Assembly (NCBI GenBank): GCA_023128855.1 | Contig: JAGMDE010000059.1 | Location: forward strand, 1 to 13,140 | DNA length: 13,140 bases | Source of the DNA: Thermoplasmatales archaeon | Lineage (GTDB): Archaea > Thermoplasmatota > E2 > DHVEG-1 | Reading direction: 5' to 3' | Shown here: one piece after another, positions 7,112 through 13,140 of the stretch | Position numbering within the stretch: position 1 is the stretch's first letter | Layout of the letters: every line of letters begins with the position of its first letter | Made by a program: the position numbers and the translations under genes | Notes under the pieces: generated by a model | What the model was told of the DNA's origin: nothing | Seen by the model: only the letters and a program-made list of their open reading frames with translations | Database searches by the model: none

Positions 7112-8155
7112 TTAAATCATATCCCAAGTAATGATCGTATCTTTTTCAATATCAATTTTTGCTTTTTTACCAATAATTATATCCAAATATTTTTGAGGAA
7201 GACCAGTTCCTGGTCTTTTATATGATAACATATTTTTCTTAATTACTTCACCTTGCTTGATATTAGTATCTGCAACAATACTTTTCCTAGCAATTTTTAT
7301 TATCTCTTTTTCTGATGCGAGAGGTTTTTTTATAGGATCTCCTAGAGATTCTTCAACAATTCTAATATTTTTTATCAATTCTGTGAATTCATCTGGTTCT
7401 AAAGATGATTTATGATCTGGGCCCGGTAACTTCTTATCCAATGTAAAATGCTTTTCAATTACACAGGCTCCAAGTGATACAGCAACTATTGAAGCTGTAA
7501 TTCCAAGAGTATGATCAGAATATCCCACAGGTAACTGAAATACATCTCTTAATGTTAACATTGCTCTAATGTTAGCATCACTATTTTTACAAGGATAGTT
7601 AGTTGTACAGTGAAGAAGGATTATTTCTTTATTCTTCTGAGAATAAATATTGTTAACAGCATCTTCAACTTCTCCAAGTGTTGACATTCCTGTAGATAGA
7701 ATGATTGGTAAACCTGTCTTTGCAGCATGTCTTAGTAATGAAAGATGTGTAACTTCCCCTGAACCTATTTTTAGGACTGGAACTCCTATTTTAACAAGGA
7801 GATCAACAGCTCCTTCATAAGGAGGCTTTGAGAAAAAAATAATGTCAAAATCTTTTGTATAGTCAGCTAGCTCAAACCATTGTTCATCAGTAAATTCAAA
7901 TTTTTTAATCATATCGTATTGAGATTTTGTGTTAATTAAAGCCTTCTTTTGATATTCTGCCATTGGTGCTTTTTTTATTACTGTTTCATCTGCTTTGCAA
8001 GTTTGAAATTTAATAGCATCTATTCCTCTATCTGACGCTATTTTAATCATGCGTTTTGCACGTTTTAAATCTCCATTATGATTCACTCCAGCTTCTGCTA
8101 TGATGAAACACGGTTCATTATCGCCGACTAGCCGATTTCCTATCTTCACCTTCAT
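7112..8155 (-). CDS. neuB: N-acetylneuraminate/legionaminate synthase (NeuB type)
   Basis: NeuB-family enzymes condense phosphoenolpyruvate with ManNAc or a related sugar to form a nine-carbon ulosonic acid. From the ATG at 8155 the protein has 347 residues: a TIM barrel (about 1-280) beginning FIIAEAGVNHNG, then a C-terminal antifreeze-like SAF domain (about 285-347). With this start, the two metal-binding histidines fall at H215 (GYSDH) and H236 (EKHFTLDK) and the SAF-domain arginine that contacts the substrate N-acetyl group falls at R314. These are the numbers I recall for the Neisseria enzyme. A TTG four codons upstream is in frame, but GGAAGG lies four bases before the ATG, so I prefer 8155. 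It is the first gene of the leftward operon. Neu5Ac, legionaminic acid or a variant could be the product. Confidence 0.92.
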   Translation of the reverse strand: MKVKIGNRLVGDNEPCFIIAEAGVNHNGDLKRAKRMIKIASDRGIDAIKFQTCKADETVIKKAPMAEYQKKALINTKSQYDMIKKFEFTDEQWFELADYTKDFDIIFFSKPPYEGAVDLLVKIGVPVLKIGSGEVTHLSLLRHAAKTGLPIILSTGMSTLGEVEDAVNNIYSQKNKEIILLHCTTNYPCKNSDANIRAMLTLRDVFQLPVGYSDHTLGITASIVAVSLGACVIEKHFTLDKKLPGPDHKSSLEPDEFTELIKNIRIVEESLGDPIKKPLASEKEIIKIARKSIVADTNIKQGEVIKKNMLSYKRPGTGLPQKYLDIIIGKKAKIDIEKDTIITWDMI

Positions 8156-8250
8156 TTTTCCTTCCAACTGTTATCCTATTTGGCCCCTGAGAACTATAAT
8201 CCTCCCATATTAACCTTTTGATTACCTATAATTTAAGAATAATCAAACCA

Positions 8251-8270
8251 TTATAAATATACTTATATTT
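8251..8270. promoter_or_regulatory. central TATA-rich segment of the divergent promoter region
   Basis: The gap between the divergent operons has at its centre TTATAAATAT followed by ACTTATATTT. Read leftward this gives TATATTTATAA, a plausible TATA box placing initiation near 8225 and a leader of about 70 bases for NeuB. Rightward, the same block or AAAATATAG (8282-8289) could serve the radical SAM gene. Eight-base inverted arms ATTACCTA (8221-8228) and TAGGTAAT (8270-8277) flank the block. Promoter position is inferred from sequence only. Confidence 0.4.
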
Positions 8271-8286
8271 AGGTAATACTAAAATA

Positions 8287-8323
8287 TAGAAAAACTGATG
8301 TAAAAAAGTAGAAAAACTAACGT
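8287..8323 (+). repeat. direct repeat pair upstream of the rightward operon
   Basis: TAGAAAAACTGATGT (8287-8301) recurs as TAGAAAAACTAACGT (8309-8323). The match is 13 of 15 bases with the first ten identical, and the two copies are 22 bases apart, close to two helical turns. They lie just downstream of the TATA-rich block and end 25 bases before the first start codon. This geometry fits a tandem regulator-binding site, but no factor is known. Confidence 0.5.
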
Positions 8324-8343
8324 CTAATACACTACCAGACGTT
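8319..8343 (+). promoter_or_regulatory. inverted repeat immediately before the radical SAM start codon
   Basis: AACGTCT (8319-8325) and AGACGTT (8337-8343) are perfect 7-base inverted arms around an 11-base loop. They end five bases before the ATG at 8349. There is no Shine-Dalgarno sequence in between. It may be an operator at the transcription start, or an RNA hairpin that masks the 5' end of a short-leader mRNA. The left arm overlaps the second direct repeat. Confidence 0.42.
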
Positions 8344-8348
8344 TTACC

Positions 8349-9851
8349 ATGAAAAATAAAGTAATCCTGATACAACCCAAGAATTTGATGGCGATGAATA
8401 ACTATCCGCCACTAGGACTGATAAGTATAGGTAGTACTCTTGGTAAGGCCGGCTATAAGGTTAAAATTCTTCCTACCTCACGTTTTGAAAACTATAAGGA
8501 GATACTTGAAAAAGAATGTAAAGACTGCCTATTTGTTGGAATAACAGTTTTAACCTTAGAAGTGCCACATGCTATAGATATTTCTGAGTTTATCAAAGAA
8601 AAATTCCCGAAACTTCCTATTGTTTGGGGCGGATGGCATGTTACTTTATTTCCAGAGCAAACTGTCGAAAGTCCACTGGTAGACTATGTTATTGTTGATG
8701 AAGGAGATGAACTAATTGTTGAACTTGCTAATAGCCTTAGAGACAAAAAACCATTTAAAAATCACCTTTTGACAAATAAAAAACATTTGAAAATGGAAGA
8801 TTTGCCAATACCCAATTATGATTTGGTAATGAAACTCGATGAATATATCAATGAAGACTTGACAGATAAATTCAACGATTATATTGAAGAAAAAATTACT
8901 TGGCTTCCATATCAATCATCCAGGGGTTGTCCAGGTAAATGTACATTTTGTATCAATACTGTAACTAACAATAGAGCATACAGGAGAAAAAGCGCAAAAA
9001 AAACTCTCAAAGAAATGGAATATATTCAAAAGAAATACAAGATAACTCATTTTAAAATAATTGATGATAATTTCTTTGCAGATATCAAAAGAGTTAAGGA
9101 AATTGCTCAGGGAATTCTAGATAAAAAATTGAAGTTTACCTGGGATGTTGAATGCAGGGCTGATTATCTCAGAGACGATTGTGTTAACGATTCATTACTA
9201 GCTTTAATGAGAAAAGCAGGGTGTCTACAATTTACAATTGGTTTGGAGTCAGGTTCTCAAGCTGCTCTTGATAGGATGAAGAAAGAGACAACTGTTGAGC
9301 AAAATGAGTTTGCTGTAAAACAGTTAGATAAACATGATATTGTCCCAAGAACCTCATTTGTTGTTGATATACCCGGCGATTCAAAGGAGGATTTTCTAAA
9401 AAGCCAGGAGCTAATTAACCGTCTTAGAAAATACAAGAAATTCATGGCAGGTATGGCTACATACAGACCATATCCAAAGAGTCCATTGCATGATATTTTA
9501 GTTGAACAGGGTCACATTAAAGTCCCAGAATCTTTGATGGACTGGAAGGACGACTATAGTGTCAAACTGTATGGGATTTATGATTTTAAAAAGCCATGGC
9601 AAACAAATTACAGATTATCAACTAACATGGCCTTTTTTAATTCTACTCAGGGTGGTTGTTGGATACGTGAACACCAACTTGAGAGGACACCTGATAAGAT
9701 ACTTTACAGGATTATGTTAAAATTGGCAAAATATAGAAATAAATTTTTATTCTATCATTTTACTATTGATAGATATATTTATACATTTTTCCGTGATGAG
9801 TATTACAAAAGGAGGGAGGAAAAATCCCAAAAAAGAAATACAAAATCTTAG
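8349..9851 (+). CDS. B12-binding-domain radical SAM protein
   Basis: This 500-residue protein has an N-terminal cobalamin-binding-like domain (about 4-135: VILIQPKN, YPPLGLISIGSTL, IVWGGWHVTLFPE, VIVDEGDE) and a radical SAM barrel carrying the CxxxCxxC iron-sulfur motif at C194, C198 and C201. Class B radical SAM enzymes of this layout carry out methylation of unactivated carbons, rearrangements and other radical steps, and they are common in archaeal lipid and glycan clusters. The reaction cannot be read from the sequence. It leads the rightward operon, so it probably modifies the same sugar or its lipid carrier. The ATG at 8349 has no ribosome binding site but follows an inverted repeat, which suggests a short or absent leader. 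Its 3' end carries the ribosome binding site and first codons of the next gene. Confidence 0.88.
   Translation: MKNKVILIQPKNLMAMNNYPPLGLISIGSTLGKAGYKVKILPTSRFENYKEILEKECKDCLFVGITVLTLEVPHAIDISEFIKEKFPKLPIVWGGWHVTLFPEQTVESPLVDYVIVDEGDELIVELANSLRDKKPFKNHLLTNKKHLKMEDLPIPNYDLVMKLDEYINEDLTDKFNDYIEEKITWLPYQSSRGCPGKCTFCINTVTNNRAYRRKSAKKTLKEMEYIQKKYKITHFKIIDDNFFADIKRVKEIAQGILDKKLKFTWDVECRADYLRDDCVNDSLLALMRKAGCLQFTIGLESGSQAALDRMKKETTVEQNEFAVKQLDKHDIVPRTSFVVDIPGDSKEDFLKSQELINRLRKYKKFMAGMATYRPYPKSPLHDILVEQGHIKVPESLMDWKDDYSVKLYGIYDFKKPWQTNYRLSTNMAFFNSTQGGCWIREHQLERTPDKILYRIMLKLAKYRNKFLFYHFTIDRYIYTFFRDEYYKRREEKSQKRNTKS
9811..9819 (+). promoter_or_regulatory. strong Shine-Dalgarno site pointing at an ATC codon
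   Basis: GGAGGGAGG at 9811-9819 lies inside the end of the radical SAM gene. It is the strongest ribosome binding site seen here. Four A residues separate it from ATC at 9824, the codon at which the conserved CMP-sugar synthetase N-terminus should start. No ATG, GTG or TTG occurs at that place. Confidence 0.6.
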
Positions 9852-10555
9852 GCCTGATTAATGCGAGAGGTGGGTCTAAAGGTATTCCAAGAAAAAACAT
9901 CCAATTGATTGATGATAAACCATTGATTTATTATGCTATACAGGCAGGACTTGAAAGCAAACTAATAGATAGAGTTGTTCTTTCCACGGAGGATGAAGAG
10001 ATTGCAAAAATTGCAAAAGAATGTGGTGCTGAAGTTCCTTTTATGAGACCTAAGGAATTTGCAGAGGATAATGTTTCACAGTATGAACCAACAAAACATG
10101 CTGTTCTTGAACTTAAAAAACAAGGTTGGTTTCCAGATATTGTTGTATTAATATTAGCAAATACTCCATTTTTTAGCGGGAAAGATGTTGATAAAGTTAT
10201 TGAAACTTTAATTAACAGTAATGACAAGGTTACTTCGGTCAGATCTTTATATGAAACCCCGGTCCCACCTCATTGGATGTGCACTATTGAACAAGATGGT
10301 TTACTAAAGAGATACATTGAAAATGTTGATATAGGAAACCCTAAGTTCTGCATTAGGCAAAGCCTTCCAAAAATTTATGCCATTGGCGGAATGGCTGATG
10401 CTATTTGGACAAAAACCATTCTTGATATAGGGTATTTGTTTGGTTCTAAGGTTAAAGGCGTGGTTTTTGATAGGGAGAAATCTCTAGATATTGACTCACC
10501 ATTGGATTTGGAAATTGCTAGAGCAATTATGAAAAAGCATAGAGCGGGGAAGTAA
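9824..10555 (+). CDS. neuA: CMP-ulosonic acid synthetase (NeuA/LegF/KdsB-type cytidylyltransferase)
   Basis: This enzyme activates a keto-deoxy sugar acid with CTP to give the CMP-sugar donor. The family N-terminus ARGGSKGIPRKN occurs at residues 13-24 only if translation starts upstream of the first canonical codon. In this frame the stop at 9797-9799 is followed by no ATG, GTG or TTG until TTG at 9905, which would delete the CTP-binding loop. I place the start at ATC 9824, just after GGAGGGAGG, giving 243 residues, the usual family length. The end REKSLDIDSPLDLEIA has the metal-binding aspartates D222 and D224. The segment that usually resembles QPTSPLR reads LANTPFF (111-117), so sugar specificity may differ. 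It overlaps the radical SAM gene by 28 bases and ends one base before the dehydrogenase gene. A G-to-C sequencing or assembly error at the start is possible. Confidence 0.85.
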   Translation: MPKKKYKILGLINARGGSKGIPRKNIQLIDDKPLIYYAIQAGLESKLIDRVVLSTEDEEIAKIAKECGAEVPFMRPKEFAEDNVSQYEPTKHAVLELKKQGWFPDIVVLILANTPFFSGKDVDKVIETLINSNDKVTSVRSLYETPVPPHWMCTIEQDGLLKRYIENVDIGNPKFCIRQSLPKIYAIGGMADAIWTKTILDIGYLFGSKVKGVVFDREKSLDIDSPLDLEIARAIMKKHRAGK

Positions 10556-10556
10556 A

Positions 10557-11774
10557 ATGAGTAAAGGAAAAAAAGAGCAATTGGCATTTCTTGAGACGCA
10601 TGATGATTTTTTGGAATTTAATCTGAAAACAAAAATGAGATTTGGCGCTGGAATATCTACAGATCTTGGAAAATATCTCAAAGAATTTAATCTTCAAAGA
10701 GTGGGAATTATTGTTGATTCAGCAATTTCAAAACTACCTGTAGTAAATGAGATATTTGAAAATTTGAATAAAGAAGGAATTAAAACAATAAAATGGGAAT
10801 ATGACCTAGGCTTTGAACCAGATTATACTTCCTTAGATATAGCTAGAAAACAATTTGTCAACGATAAAAATGAGCCATTAGTTGATGGTTTTGTCGGTAT
10901 CGGCGGTGGAAGCGTTATGGACTTTTCTAAAGGATTATCAACTCTAACTGTTAATCCTGGTCCAGCAATTAATTACCGTGGTTTTCCTAAGGATTTAAAG
11001 AAACCTCTGCCAACAATTGTTATGCCAACAACAGCTGGAACTGGTAGTGAGGCTACCTATATGGCTGTTTTCATTAACAAGGAAGACAAATTGAAACGAG
11101 GAATAAACACAATGTACAACTTTCCGTTGATGGCTATTTTAGATCCAAAACTTACAGTTAGTTGTCCCAAACCAGTTACTGTTTCCACAGGTATTGATGG
11201 CCTGGTTCATGCTTTGGAAAGTTATGTTGCTGTTCAATCAAATTATTTGACAAAGATTTTTGCGAGAGATGCTTTCAAACTTCTTTTTAATAATCTGAAT
11301 AAAGTTCTTGACAATCCCAAGGATGTTAATGTTAGAGGTAACTTGATGCTTGGAAGTTACCTCGCTGGAATTTCGTTAATGAATTCAGGCTCTGGGATTG
11401 GTGGTGTATTATCAGCACCAACTTCTGCTCATTTCGGTGTTCCACATGGTATAGCCGGTGGTATTTTGTTACCTTATGCAATTGAATTCAATGTAAAAAA
11501 CGGATATGATTACAGTGAACTGTATGATTTGATTGATGGTGTTGATAAATCAATCGACAAAAAAGAAAAGAATAAACTTTTTTCAAAGAGGATTTTCGAA
11601 CTATGCAGAAAATTAGACATACCTACTAATTTCAAGGATTACGGTATTAATAAAGATAATATCGATGTTTTGTTAAAAGAAACTGAAAAACGTGAGAAAG
11701 GACTTGCTCAAAATCCTATTCCTTTTTCAGTTGAGGACGGTAAGAAATTATTGTTGAAAATTATGGAGGAGTGA
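10557..11774 (+). CDS. iron-type (group III) alcohol dehydrogenase, KdnB-like
   Basis: The 405-residue product is an Fe/Zn-type NAD(P)-dependent alcohol dehydrogenase. It shows the nucleotide-binding GGGS at 116-119 with D122, PTTAGTGSE at 157-165, metal ligands D214 and H218 in GIDGLVHALES, and PHG with H297. The histidine expected about 14 residues before the PHG histidine is not present; that stretch reads SGSGIGGVLSAP. The gene lies directly between a CMP-sugar synthetase and a KdnA-like aminotransferase. KdnB of Shewanella is a member of this superfamily that oxidises C8 of Kdo to the aldehyde for amination by KdnA, so the same chemistry on a terminal CH2OH of an ulosonic acid is the favoured inference. 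The start ATG has GGGGAAG upstream and follows the previous stop by one base. Confidence 0.82.
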   Translation: MSKGKKEQLAFLETHDDFLEFNLKTKMRFGAGISTDLGKYLKEFNLQRVGIIVDSAISKLPVVNEIFENLNKEGIKTIKWEYDLGFEPDYTSLDIARKQFVNDKNEPLVDGFVGIGGGSVMDFSKGLSTLTVNPGPAINYRGFPKDLKKPLPTIVMPTTAGTGSEATYMAVFINKEDKLKRGINTMYNFPLMAILDPKLTVSCPKPVTVSTGIDGLVHALESYVAVQSNYLTKIFARDAFKLLFNNLNKVLDNPKDVNVRGNLMLGSYLAGISLMNSGSGIGGVLSAPTSAHFGVPHGIAGGILLPYAIEFNVKNGYDYSELYDLIDGVDKSIDKKEKNKLFSKRIFELCRKLDIPTNFKDYGINKDNIDVLLKETEKREKGLAQNPIPFSVEDGKKLLLKIMEE

Positions 11775-11778
11775 AATT

Positions 11779-12969
11779 ATGCCAGGATCTGAAGTTATAG
11801 GAAAAGAAGAACAAGAAGCAGTAAACGAAGTTTTTGAAAAAGGCGGGGTGCTTTCTAGATATGGAAATGATGCAAGAAGACAGAATATTTTCAGAGTTGC
11901 AAAATTTGAAGAAGAATTTGCAAAAAAATTGAATGCAAAATATGCTTATGCTGTCTCCTCTGGTTCAGGTGCTCTTAAGACTGTATTAGAAGCTTTTGAA
12001 GTTGGACCTGGTAATGAAGTAATTACTCAGAGTCATACTTTTATTGCAACTGTGGAAGCAATTATTGAGACAAGGGCAACACCTGTTATTACTGATATTA
12101 ATAAAACTTTGAATATGGATCCTGATGATTTTGAATCTAAAATTACATCTAGAACAAGGGCTGTTATTCCTGTTCATATGTCTGGTGTTTCTGCAGAAAT
12201 TGATAGAATTGTAAAAATTGCAAAGGAGCATGATCTCTTTGTTTTGGAGGATTGCGCTCAGTCACCCGGTGGTGGGTATAAAGGTAAAAAACTTGGTACA
12301 TTTGGTGATGCTGGTATTTTTAGTTTTGATTTTGGTAAAATGATAACAACTGGTGAAGGCGGGATGATTGTTACAAATGATGAAGAAATTTTCAAAAAAT
12401 GTAGATCTTTCCAAAATCATGGTCATGATTTCAATCCAAATGTTCCTTCAATGGCATATGATACTGCACAAAGAGGTGGTTTTAACTTTAAAATGATGGA
12501 GTTACAAGGAGCAGTAGGTCTTGCTCAGTTGAAAAAAATGGATACAGTAATTGAAGGACATAGAAAAAATAAGAAAAAAATAATTGAGGGAATTAAAAAC
12601 ATTGAGGGAATTGAACTAAGAACAGTCCCTGATCCAACTGGAGATATCGGTGATAGTGTAACATTTTTCCTTGAAAATGAAGAAGTAACAAATAAATTTA
12701 TGGAAAAGTGGACGAGCAAAGGTTTTGGTGTTAAAAATCTTCCAGACTCTCTTAAATGGCATTTTGCAGGGATGTGGCCTCAACTCTTTGGTAAACGGTA
12801 TGGGGGTAAATCTCTTGATAAAGAGGTTTGGAAAAAATCTAATGATATAATTCGAAGAGCTATTGCAATACCTGTATTCATGAAAATGGATGATGATCAA
12901 ATCAATAAAATTGTCAGTTCAGTTGATGAGATTGTCAAAGAACTTTCAACGATGAAAGTTGAGGCATAA
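11779..12969 (+). CDS. DegT-family PLP aminotransferase, KdnA-like
   Basis: This 396-residue aminotransferase has SSGSGALK (60-67), LEDCAQSPGG with D158, and FSFDFGKMITTGEGG with the PLP lysine K187. Several features recall KdnA of Shewanella (Kdo8N transaminase) more than ordinary NDP-sugar aminotransferases: the MPGxExxGxEE start, the QNHGHDF stretch after the PLP region, GLAQLKKMDTVIEGHRKNKK, and the RTVPDPTGD segment. I compared it from memory, so orthology is not proven. It would convert the aldehyde made by the preceding dehydrogenase to a primary amine using glutamate. GGAGG lies nine bases before its ATG, and only four bases separate the two genes. It is the last gene of the rightward operon. 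Confidence 0.87.
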   Translation: MPGSEVIGKEEQEAVNEVFEKGGVLSRYGNDARRQNIFRVAKFEEEFAKKLNAKYAYAVSSGSGALKTVLEAFEVGPGNEVITQSHTFIATVEAIIETRATPVITDINKTLNMDPDDFESKITSRTRAVIPVHMSGVSAEIDRIVKIAKEHDLFVLEDCAQSPGGGYKGKKLGTFGDAGIFSFDFGKMITTGEGGMIVTNDEEIFKKCRSFQNHGHDFNPNVPSMAYDTAQRGGFNFKMMELQGAVGLAQLKKMDTVIEGHRKNKKKIIEGIKNIEGIELRTVPDPTGDIGDSVTFFLENEEVTNKFMEKWTSKGFGVKNLPDSLKWHFAGMWPQLFGKRYGGKSLDKEVWKKSNDIIRRAIAIPVFMKMDDDQINKIVSSVDEIVKELSTMKVEA

Positions 12970-12972
12970 AAA

Positions 12973-13140
12973 TTATACAGTTATTGTTTCTAAACTCTTT
13001 TTTTCTTCTTTTAAATTATCCAATACGTATTTTTTAATAATTTTAAAATCATCAAGATACTCTGCTGTTGGTTCTCCGGTATTCTGCATTTGGGGTGGTG
13101 AAGAATTGTTTTTTTGAAACTTTTTGTATACCTTTTTCAG
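12973..13140 (-). CDS. 3' end of an unrecognised convergent gene
   Basis: The minus strand is open from the window edge to a TAA at 12975-12973, giving 55 codons. The visible C-terminus contains NTGEPTAEYLDDFKIIKKYV and then a Lys/Glu-rich tail ending SLETITV. It is hydrophilic and probably helical, with no membrane segment or recognisable motif. Its stop is three bases from the stop of the KdnA-like gene, so the two genes converge almost end to end. A function cannot be given from this fragment. The length of the open frame, its normal-looking composition and its position at the end of an operon support a real gene. Confidence 0.6.
   Translation of the reverse strand: MKKVYKKFQKNNSSPPQMQNTGEPTAEYLDDFKIIKKYVLDNLKEEKKSLETITV
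12998..13012 (+). terminator. oligo-T tract, possible end of the rightward operon
   Basis: About 30 bases after the KdnA-like stop the plus strand reads a run of seven T, then C, TT, C and four T. Archaeal transcription often stops at such U-rich stretches without a hairpin. The tract lies inside the convergent gene on the other strand, where it encodes the Lys/Glu-rich tail, so it may simply reflect coding of lysines. Confidence 0.3.

Noticed and set aside
8156..8167. TTG at 8167 as the NeuB start
   Set aside because: GGAAGG falls between it and the ATG at 8155, placing the ribosome on the ATG; residue numbers of the metal and substrate ligands also match the shorter form.
9905..10555. Starting the cytidylyltransferase at TTG 9905
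   Set aside because: It removes the conserved ARGGSKGIPRKN loop, which is encoded in frame just upstream, and has no ribosome binding site of its own.
1..13140. CRISPR array, tRNA, rRNA, insertion sequence or prophage genes
   Set aside because: No regularly spaced repeats, cloverleaf sequences, transposase or integrase motifs were seen on either strand.

Overview
The window is an AT-rich, gene-dense stretch of a surface-glycan biosynthesis locus. It probably comes from an archaeon. Reasons seen in the sequence are A/T-rich TATA-like boxes ahead of transcription units, frequent AGA/AGG and ATA codons, purine-rich Shine-Dalgarno sites, a TTG start and tight operon packing. No rRNA, tRNA or ribosomal protein is present to settle the lineage, so the archaeal call is an inference and a low-GC bacterium is not excluded.

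Layout. Two divergent operons leave a roughly 190-base intergenic region near 8156-8348. The leftward operon encodes, in transcription order, a NeuB-type sialic/legionaminic acid synthase, a NeuC/LegG-type hydrolysing 2-epimerase, a FemAB/GNAT-like acyltransferase, a PAPS-type sulfotransferase and a DegT-family sugar aminotransferase. After a possible second promoter follow a truncated B12-radical-SAM-like protein ending in a zinc ribbon, a 37-residue four-cysteine protein overlapping it by ATGA, a class I methyltransferase, and an unusual fusion of a CBS-domain pair to an extended SDR sugar epimerase. A further leftward gene may begin at the left edge. The rightward operon encodes a B12-binding radical SAM protein, a CMP-sugar (NeuA/LegF/KdsB-type) cytidylyltransferase that lacks a canonical start codon, an iron-type alcohol dehydrogenase and a second DegT aminotransferase. 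The last two resemble the KdnB/KdnA pair that makes 8-amino-3,8-dideoxy-manno-octulosonate (Kdo8N) in Shewanella. The 3' end of an unrecognised gene converges on this operon at the right edge.

How it may work together (inference). NeuC and NeuB would make a nonulosonic (sialic-acid-like) sugar from an NDP-HexNAc and phosphoenolpyruvate, and the cytidylyltransferase would activate it with CMP. The dehydrogenase/aminotransferase pair would oxidise a primary alcohol of an ulosonic acid and replace it with an amine. FemAB-like acylation, sulfation, methylation and radical SAM chemistry are candidate decorations. The combination suggests a terminal-amino, possibly acylated or sulfated, ulosonic acid glycan that I do not recognise as a described structure. 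No glycosyltransferase, flippase or oligosaccharyltransferase lies inside the window.
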